This document shows positions 59,485 to 64,000 of a stretch of DNA of 64,000 nt, piece after piece (the first letter of the stretch is position 1; each line of letters begins with the position of its first letter). The translations under genes were made by a program, and so were the position numbers. The notes beneath the pieces were generated by a model that was not told the DNA's origin, did not search any database, and worked only from the letters and a program-made list of their open reading frames with translations. The stretch spans positions 124,001-188,000 of the forward strand of contig CAWGUD010000021.1 in NCBI GenBank assembly GCA_963825685.1. The letters are read 5' to 3'. Origin of the DNA: JAOUEA01 sp963825685 (GTDB taxonomy: Bacteria > Actinomycetota > UBA4738 > HRBIN12).

Positions 59485-59991
59485 TCAGGCGGCGAGCGGC
59501 GCGAGCCTGATCAGCGCGCTGATATCGATGGACGCGAGGTATGCGAGGGGATCGACGTACGCGTCGTCGAGCCTCACCCCGAAGTGCAGGTTGGGGATGA
59601 GGTCACCGGTGTGACCGCCGCCGGTGCGAGCCACCGGCTGCCCCTGCCGCACGACGTCACCACGACGGACCTCGAGGCTCGCCACCCACGAGAACGTGGA
59701 CTCGACGCCGCCACCGTGATCGATCGTGAGGAAGAGACGACCCCCGACCTGACCGGCGAAGGCGACCGTGCCGTCGGCCGGGGCGACCGCGACGCTCCCG
59801 GCCGGGGCCGCGATGTCGATGCCGCGGTGTCCGGATCCGTACGGCGAGTCGGGGGGATCGAACCCGCGGATCACCGGACCCTCGACCGGCCAGGTCCAGG
59901 TTCCGGCCGCGACGGCCGGCGAGACGGCGAGCCCGATCACCGCGGTGGTGAGGAGCACCCAACTCGCGAGGAACGATCGGCGGGTCCGCAT
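59485..59991 (-). CDS. Secreted M23/LytM-domain protein with degenerate active site
   Basis: 168 residues with a signal peptide (SFLASWVLLTTAVIGLAVSP) and a LytM/M23 fold. Zinc ligands His55 and Asp59 (GSGHRGIDIA) and His136 (NLHFGV) are present. The two histidines needed for catalysis in LytM are replaced: Asn134 stands in the HxH motif, and Trp102 (FSW) replaces the His of the usual YAH. It is probably a non-hydrolytic regulator of another wall hydrolase, as EnvC-type LytM factors are, rather than an enzyme. An M23 gene near rpsB/whiG is conserved in actinobacteria. ATG 59991 follows TAGCGT at 7 nt. Confidence 0.85.
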   Translation of the reverse strand: MRTRRSFLASWVLLTTAVIGLAVSPAVAAGTWTWPVEGPVIRGFDPPDSPYGSGHRGIDIAAPAGSVAVAPADGTVAFAGQVGGRLFLTIDHGGGVESTFSWVASLEVRRGDVVRQGQPVARTGGGHTGDLIPNLHFGVRLDDAYVDPLAYLASIDISALIRLAPLAA

Positions 59992-59998
59992 GACGGCG

Positions 59999-60004
59999 AC
60001 GCTA
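59999..60004 (-). promoter_or_regulatory. -10 box of the M23 gene
   Basis: Minus-strand TAGCGT ends 7 nt before the ATG, the leaderless spacing. Confidence 0.45.
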
Positions 60005-60068
60005 TCCACCTCACGCCGCGGGCACCGTGACGCAGGTCACAGCGCGGTGGGATCGGCGAGAGAGCGGG

Positions 60069-60944
60069 CTACTCGACCTCGGTGAGCTGACCCCGCAGCC
60101 CGCCGACCGCCTTCGTGTGGATCTGGCAGACCCGGGACTCGGTGACACCGAGGATCTGGCCGATCTCGGCGAGCGTGAGCCCCTCGAAGTAGTAGAGCGT
60201 GACGACGATCTTCTCGCGCTCCGAGAGCTCGTTGATCGCGGCGGCCAGCAGACCGCGGGTCTCCTGCGACTCGACGCCCGACGTCGGGTCGATGCCGCGG
60301 TCGGCGAGCGTGTCGATCAGCGAGACCTGTTCCCCGCGGTCGGCCCCGACCGAGACGAGTTCGTCGAGGGCGAGCACGGAGACGAACGAGATCTGTGAGA
60401 CGACGTCGTGCAGCTCGCGACGGGTGATGCCCAGGCGCTCCGCCATCTCCTGCTCGGTGGGTTGCCGCTTCAGCATCGACTCGAGGTCGGTGTGGGCCTT
60501 CTCGATCTCGCGCGCCTTGAATCGGATCGACCGCGGCACCCAGTCCATCGCGCGCAGCTCGTCGATGATCGCGCCCTTGATGCGCGGGATCGCGTACGTC
60601 TCGAACTTGTTGCCCCGCCCCGGCTCGAACTTCGTGAGGGCGTCGATCAGACCGAACATGCCATAGCTCACGAGGTCGGCCTGTTCGACGCTGGCAGGAA
60701 GACCGGTCGCGACCCTGCTCGCCACGTACTTCACGAGCGGCGCATAGTGAAGGATGAGCTTCTCGCGGGCCTCCTCCTCGCCCGTGCTCTTGAAGCGATG
60801 CCAATGCTGTCCGAGCTCGTCGTCGACGTGCGGCGGGATCGTCACGGTGGGGTCGAACGCCACGGCCTTGGCACGGGACTTCGCGACGGCTTTCGCGGCC
60901 GGCTTGGCCGGCGTCTTCGTGGCCGTCTTCTTGGCGGGGGTCAC
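60069..60944 (-). CDS. whiG: RNA polymerase sigma factor, WhiG/FliA type
   Basis: 291-residue sigma-28-class factor. A Lys/Ala-rich head precedes region 1.2-2 (LILHYAPLVKYVASRVATGL, then VSYGMFGLIDALTKFEPGRG and KFETYAIPRIKGAIIDELRA). Region 3 has RQPTEQEMAERLGITRREL, and region 4 has ALDELVSV… and ELSEREKIVVTLYYFEGLTL, AEIGQILGVTESRVCQIHTK. In Streptomyces this gene (between rpsB and xerC-type genes) controls sporulation, while in motile bacteria FliA drives flagellar genes; no flagellar gene is here. GTG 60944 lies 3 nt after xerC. The usual anti-sigma partner (RsiG) is not in the window. Confidence 0.93.
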   Translation of the reverse strand: MTPAKKTATKTPAKPAAKAVAKSRAKAVAFDPTVTIPPHVDDELGQHWHRFKSTGEEEAREKLILHYAPLVKYVASRVATGLPASVEQADLVSYGMFGLIDALTKFEPGRGNKFETYAIPRIKGAIIDELRAMDWVPRSIRFKAREIEKAHTDLESMLKRQPTEQEMAERLGITRRELHDVVSQISFVSVLALDELVSVGADRGEQVSLIDTLADRGIDPTSGVESQETRGLLAAAINELSEREKIVVTLYYFEGLTLAEIGQILGVTESRVCQIHTKAVGGLRGQLTEVE

Positions 60945-60947
60945 GAG

Positions 60948-61889
60948 TCAGGCCCTCGGGTGACTCTGCTCGTAGGCCTGGAACAACCGAGCCCGGGAGA
61001 CGTGCGTGTACCGCTGCGTGGTCGCAACGCTCGCGTGCCCCAAGAGTTCCTGCACGGCTCGGATGTCGGCTCCCCCTTCCAGAAGATGCGTGGCGAACGA
61101 GTGTCGCAGGGTGTGCGGCGTCACCCGCCGGCCCGGCAGCACTGTACCGCCATATCGTTCCACCATCGTACGGATATCCCTGGAGCTGAAGGGCTTGTGG
61201 CGACGGTTGAAGAAGAGCCCGCGGGCGCCCTGGGCGGCGAGCAGGGGCCTTCCCTCGCGCAGGTAGGCCTCGAGCGCCTCCGCCGCGTAGTCGGAGATCG
61301 GCACCCCTCGCTCCTTGGCCCCCTTGCCCATGACCGTGACCCGCCGCCCATCGAGGTCGATGCGGTCGATCGTGAGGGCAGCGACCTCGCCCACGCGCAG
61401 CCCCGAGCCGTACATCAGCTCGAGTGCCGCGACGTCGCGCAGGGCGACGGCACGATCGACCGGTCGCACGTCGGCGTCGCCGTCGGCTGCCGCCGGCGCC
61501 TCCGCGAGCGCGGCTGCCTCGCTGGCCCTCAACACGGTCGGCAAGCGGTTCACGACCTTGGGTCGCCCGAGCAACAGCGACGGATCGTCGGTGACCCGGC
61601 CCGAGGCGAGTGCCCACCGGTAGAAGGTGTGGATCGAACCCACCTTGCGGGCCACGGATGCACGCGCGTATCCGAGCGTGTGCTGTTGGGCGAGGAAGCG
61701 CCGCAGCAGCGGATAGGTGGCCGAGGCGAGCGACTCTCCCCCGCGATGCAGGAACGTCGCGAGTTGCGCAAGGTCGCGCCGGTAGGCGGTGACGGTATGG
61801 ACCGAGAGGTGACGTTCGAGCGCGAGGTGCGACTCGAACGCGTCGATCAGCCCGGCCTCGGACGGGGGAAGCTCGTCGTCGGGGCGCAC
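60948..61889 (-). CDS. xerC: Tyrosine recombinase XerC/XerD
   Basis: Site-specific recombinase that resolves chromosome dimers. 313 residues. N-terminal core-binding domain (LIDAFESHLALERHLSVHTV) and catalytic domain with the full RKHRHY set: first Arg in YGSGLRVGEVAAL, Lys in MGKGAKERGVP, HTLRHSFATHLLEGGADI, LLGHASVATTQRYTHV (His and nucleophile Tyr). Of the two Xer proteins it is the one that commonly adjoins whiG/dprA in actinobacteria. GTG 61889 follows AAAGGAC; promoter at 61947-61975. Confidence 0.92.
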   Translation of the reverse strand: MRPDDELPPSEAGLIDAFESHLALERHLSVHTVTAYRRDLAQLATFLHRGGESLASATYPLLRRFLAQQHTLGYARASVARKVGSIHTFYRWALASGRVTDDPSLLLGRPKVVNRLPTVLRASEAAALAEAPAAADGDADVRPVDRAVALRDVAALELMYGSGLRVGEVAALTIDRIDLDGRRVTVMGKGAKERGVPISDYAAEALEAYLREGRPLLAAQGARGLFFNRRHKPFSSRDIRTMVERYGGTVLPGRRVTPHTLRHSFATHLLEGGADIRAVQELLGHASVATTQRYTHVSRARLFQAYEQSHPRA

Positions 61890-61946
61890 ATCGTCCTTTC
61901 GGCTCTCGAGGACCCGGTCGGCTCGGGCGGGGCCACGGGCAGCCCT

Positions 61947-61975
61947 TGTCTACCAACGGCACGGTGCGGCTGCAA
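61947..61975 (-). promoter_or_regulatory. Putative xerC-whiG promoter
   Basis: Minus-strand TTGCAG (61970-61975), a 17-nt spacer and TAGACA (61947-61952), between the dprA stop and the xerC start. Confidence 0.45.
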
Positions 61976-62001
61976 GCTTCCCGGGTGAACGCGCTCGGTG
62001 C

Positions 62002-63168
62002 TCACGGGACGATGCTCGTGCCCCCTGGGACCCTGCGTTCGTAGCGCCCACCGACCGTGCGCACGAGACCTTTCAGCTCGAGCGTGAGCAGGATCGTGGT
62101 CACGGTGGGAAGCGACAACCCGGTCTCGGCCGAGATCGCGTCGGCGAGTCCCGAGCCTCCGAGGGCCTGGTAGACCGCCCGCTCGTCGTCGAGCAGGGAC
62201 GGGGGCGGCTCGACCGAGAGCCGGAACGCGTATCCGAGGTCGTCGAGCAGGTCGTCGGGCCCACGGATCATGGTGGCCCCCTCGCGGATCAGGGCGAGCG
62301 GCACCTCGGCCAGGGGGTTCGTCACCGGTCCGGGCACCGCGAAGATGTCGCGGCCGAGGTCGAGCGCGTGATCGACGCTGATCATCGAGCCGCTGCCGTG
62401 GGCTCCTTCCACGACGACCAGAGCGCGACCGAGTGCGGCCACGAGCCGGTTGCGTGCCGGGAACCGGAACGGCTCCGCCACCACCCCTGGCGCGTACTCG
62501 CTCACGACGGCACCGGACGCGGCGACGCGCGCGACCAGTTCGGCGCTGCCTTTCGGATAGGGCAGGTCGTGCCCTGAACCGAGGACCGCGATGGTGGTGC
62601 CGGCCGCGTGCAGGGCTCCGCGGTGCGCGGCGGCGTCGATGCCCCGGGCCGCCCCGCTCACGACGCACGCCCCCACCCCACCGAGGCCCGCTGCGATGCG
62701 CATGGCGACCTCGTTGCCCGACGGCGAGCAGTTGCGCGCGCCCACGATCGCGACCCGATCGGGCAGATCGGTGAGCGAGCGGCCGGACACGAAGACAGCC
62801 ACGGGCGGGTCGTGCAGAAGCTCGAGGAACTGCGGCAGGTACTCGTCGTCGACCGGCGTCACGAATCGTGCACCGTGCTGTCCTGCCTCACGCTCGATCA
62901 CGGCAGGGTCGAGCATCCGCGCCCACTCCTGATCCGCCTCGCTGCCGGCCGCCCCCGCACGGATCGCTGCCAGGCTCGCCTCGGCCGTGCCCTCCGCCCA
63001 CGCGAGCTCGTGCAGCTGGTAGGGCTTGATGCCCCGAAGCGCGGAGAGCACCAGCAGGGCGGCGCGTGCCCCGGAGCCTTCGGCGTACCCGTCGGGGAAC
63101 CCCGGCGGCACGTCGAGCGCTCGCCTGGGCACGTCGCTGCGTCGCGGCCGGCGCGCATCAGCCAGCAC
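62002..63168 (-). CDS. dprA: DNA processing protein DprA
   Basis: Single-strand DNA-binding RecA loader used in natural transformation. 388 residues with the Rossmann-like DprA core: VAIVGARNCSPSGNEVAMRI, VVSGAARGIDAAAHRGAL, TIAVLGSGHDLPYPKGSAEL, VVSEYAPGVVAEPFRFPARN, RLVAALGRALVVVEGAHGSG and DIFAVPGPVTNP. The C-terminal DML1-like winged helix (ETGLSLPTVTTILLTLELKG) is also present. GTG 63168 with AGGAGGG 8 nt upstream overlaps the comM end by 11 nt. The dprA-comM pair is standard. Confidence 0.95.
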   Translation of the reverse strand: MLADARRPRRSDVPRRALDVPPGFPDGYAEGSGARAALLVLSALRGIKPYQLHELAWAEGTAEASLAAIRAGAAGSEADQEWARMLDPAVIEREAGQHGARFVTPVDDEYLPQFLELLHDPPVAVFVSGRSLTDLPDRVAIVGARNCSPSGNEVAMRIAAGLGGVGACVVSGAARGIDAAAHRGALHAAGTTIAVLGSGHDLPYPKGSAELVARVAASGAVVSEYAPGVVAEPFRFPARNRLVAALGRALVVVEGAHGSGSMISVDHALDLGRDIFAVPGPVTNPLAEVPLALIREGATMIRGPDDLLDDLGYAFRLSVEPPPSLLDDERAVYQALGGSGLADAISAETGLSLPTVTTILLTLELKGLVRTVGGRYERRVPGGTSIVP

Positions 63169-64000
63169 GCGCCAGGCCCTCCTGGACGACACCGTCACGG
63201 TAGGAGAGGGCCTCGGCGATGTGCTCCGTCTGCACGATGTCGGCGGCGTCGAGATCGGCGATCGTGCGCGCGACCTTGATCGCGCGGTCGAACCCGCGCC
63301 CCGTGAGGCACAGCTGGTCGACCGCAGCACCGAGCGTGGACTCGGCCTCTGCGGTGAGCCGCACCCGGCGTCGAGCGACGGGACCGGGCAGATGGGCGTT
63401 GCACGCCACGGAGAGATCTGCCCACCTCGCCCGCTGACGGTCGCGGGCGGCCTGGACCCGGCCTCGGATCGAAGCCGAGGGCTCCCCCGGGTCGCTCCCC
63501 ATGAGCTCGTGCTTCGTGAGCCGTGGCACGCGCAATCGCAGGTCGATCCGGTCGAGGAGCGGGCCGGAGAGCTTCTGCCGGTACTGGTCGACACGGTCGG
63601 ACCGGCATCGGCAGTGACGCCGCTGGTCACCCTCGAAGCCGCACGGGCAGGGGTTCGCTGCGGCGACCAGTGTGAACCTCGCGGGGAACTCGACCGACCC
63701 CACGGCCCGGGTGATGACGACGCGGCCGTCCTCCAGAGGCTGGCGCAGCCCCTCGATCGCGTCGCGACGGAACTCCGTGAGCTCGTCGAGGAACAGCACA
63801 CCGTGGTGCGCGAGCGACGCCTCTCCGGGTCGCAGGTACGACGAACCCCCTCCGAGCAAGCCGGTCATCGAGATCGAATGGTGGGGTGCCCGGAACGGGC
63901 GAGACCGCAGTACCCCCCGCCCGGCGAGCAGTCCCGCCACCGAGTGCAGCTGCGTCGCCTCGAGCGATTCGTCGCGGGCGAGGCTCGGCAGGATCGTCGT
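63158..64000 (-). CDS. comM: YifB/ComM family Mg-chelatase-like AAA+ ATPase (5' part beyond the window)
   Basis: The last 280 codons of a ComM-type branch-migration helicase. Visible parts: ATQLHSVAGLL, the PFRAPHHSISMTGLLGGG motif, Walker-B-like GVLFLDELTEFRRDAIEGLR, VGSVEFPARFTLVAAANPCP and the sensor/arginine stretch GPLLDRIDLRLRVPRL. The zinc-like Cys cluster (CPCGF…CRCR) and the C-terminal Mg-chelatase C domain (RGFDRAIKVARTIADLDAAD) are also there. The Walker A motif and N-terminal Lon-like domain lie outside the window. Downstream it overlaps dprA. Confidence 0.93.
   Translation of the reverse strand, partial: TTILPSLARDESLEATQLHSVAGLLAGRGVLRSRPFRAPHHSISMTGLLGGGSSYLRPGEASLAHHGVLFLDELTEFRRDAIEGLRQPLEDGRVVITRAVGSVEFPARFTLVAAANPCPCGFEGDQRRHCRCRSDRVDQYRQKLSGPLLDRIDLRLRVPRLTKHELMGSDPGEPSASIRGRVQAARDRQRARWADLSVACNAHLPGPVARRRVRLTAEAESTLGAAVDQLCLTGRGFDRAIKVARTIADLDAADIVQTEHIAEALSYRDGVVQEGLARAG

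Noticed and set aside
62002..63801. A longer dprA reading that extends upstream through comM
   Set aside because: The upstream 211 codons lie in the comM coding region in another frame; the Shine-Dalgarno and family start place dprA at 63168.
1..64000. CRISPR arrays, insertion sequences, integrases, prophage genes
   Set aside because: No regularly spaced repeats, transposase or phage-like genes were seen. XerC has the chromosomal dimer-resolution context, not that of an integrase.
1..64000. tRNA or rRNA genes
   Set aside because: Intergenic gaps are short and none shows a T-loop GTTCGA-type motif with matching arms; the GTTCG near 3713 belongs to the LexA palindrome.

Overview
The window is high-GC DNA (roughly 70% by eye) from an actinobacterium (Actinomycetota). 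The gene order matches the conserved actinobacterial chromosome backbone from recA to rpsB/whiG: rny-recX-recA, cinA, ftsK-rnj-dapA, dapB-M16-pnp-rpsO, ribF/truB-rbfA-infB-nusA-rimP, proS, ispG, rseP-dxr-cdsA-frr-pyrH-tsf-rpsB, whiG-xerC-dprA-comM. Other actinobacterial marks are frequent GTG starts, a LexA operator of the CGAAC-N4-GTTCG type, a WhiG/FliA-like sigma factor, a MshB-like PIG-L deacetylase and a mycothiol-type TIGR03086 protein. RNase Y plus RNase J, and no close match to a well-known genus, suggest a deep-branching class (for example Acidimicrobiia), but I cannot fix the class from sequence alone.

Layout: 0.1-6.4 kb holds recombination and competence-type genes (rny, recX, recA with an SOS promoter, thpR, cinA, rodZ). 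6.4-7.9 kb holds ppa, an acetyltransferase and a small unknown gene. 7.9-13 kb is ftsK-rnj-dapA. 13-15.7 kb is accessory (cobalamin adenosyltransferase, two exported proteins, a histidine phosphatase fused to a LysE-like exporter). 15.7-24.5 kb is PIG-L, dapB, M16 protease, pnp, rpsO, a lipid acyltransferase, a DUF998-like membrane protein and ribF. 24.5-31.4 kb is an accessory island lying between ribF and truB, which are neighbours in many bacteria. 31.4-40 kb is the rimP-nusA-ylxR-infB-ylxP-rbfA-nrnA-truB operon and proS. 40-49.6 kb holds secreted proteins, a trp leader with attenuator and trpEG, ispG, yjbQ and a two-component system. 49.6-56.8 kb is rseP-dxr and cdsA-frr-pyrH-tsf-rpsB. 56.9-64 kb is a membrane protein, a PQQ-type propeller protein, a degenerate M23 peptidase, whiG, xerC, dprA and the start-truncated comM.

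The most unusual locus is the island. Two paralogous proteins each join a PAP2-like membrane domain with damaged catalytic motifs to a cytoplasmic kinase-like domain with intact HRD-K-N and D residues and a C-terminal membrane anchor. They flank an intact stand-alone PAP2 phosphatase, a UPF0104/LPG-synthase-TM flippase-like protein and two lipoproteins. I infer an envelope-lipid or lipid-linked-precursor module with pseudophosphatase-kinase receptors.

Two window-wide themes matter to any reader. First, at least nine genes, including essential ones (ftsK, dapB, infB), are broken only by 1-2 nt indels with intact reading in the next frame; the sensor kinase at 47.5-48.8 kb needs about seven. 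This looks like uncorrected sequence error rather than gene decay. Second, many genes have a TAnnnT -10 box ending 6-9 nt before the start codon, so leaderless transcription appears to be the rule for first genes, while genes inside operons are coupled by 4-nt GTGA/ATGA overlaps.
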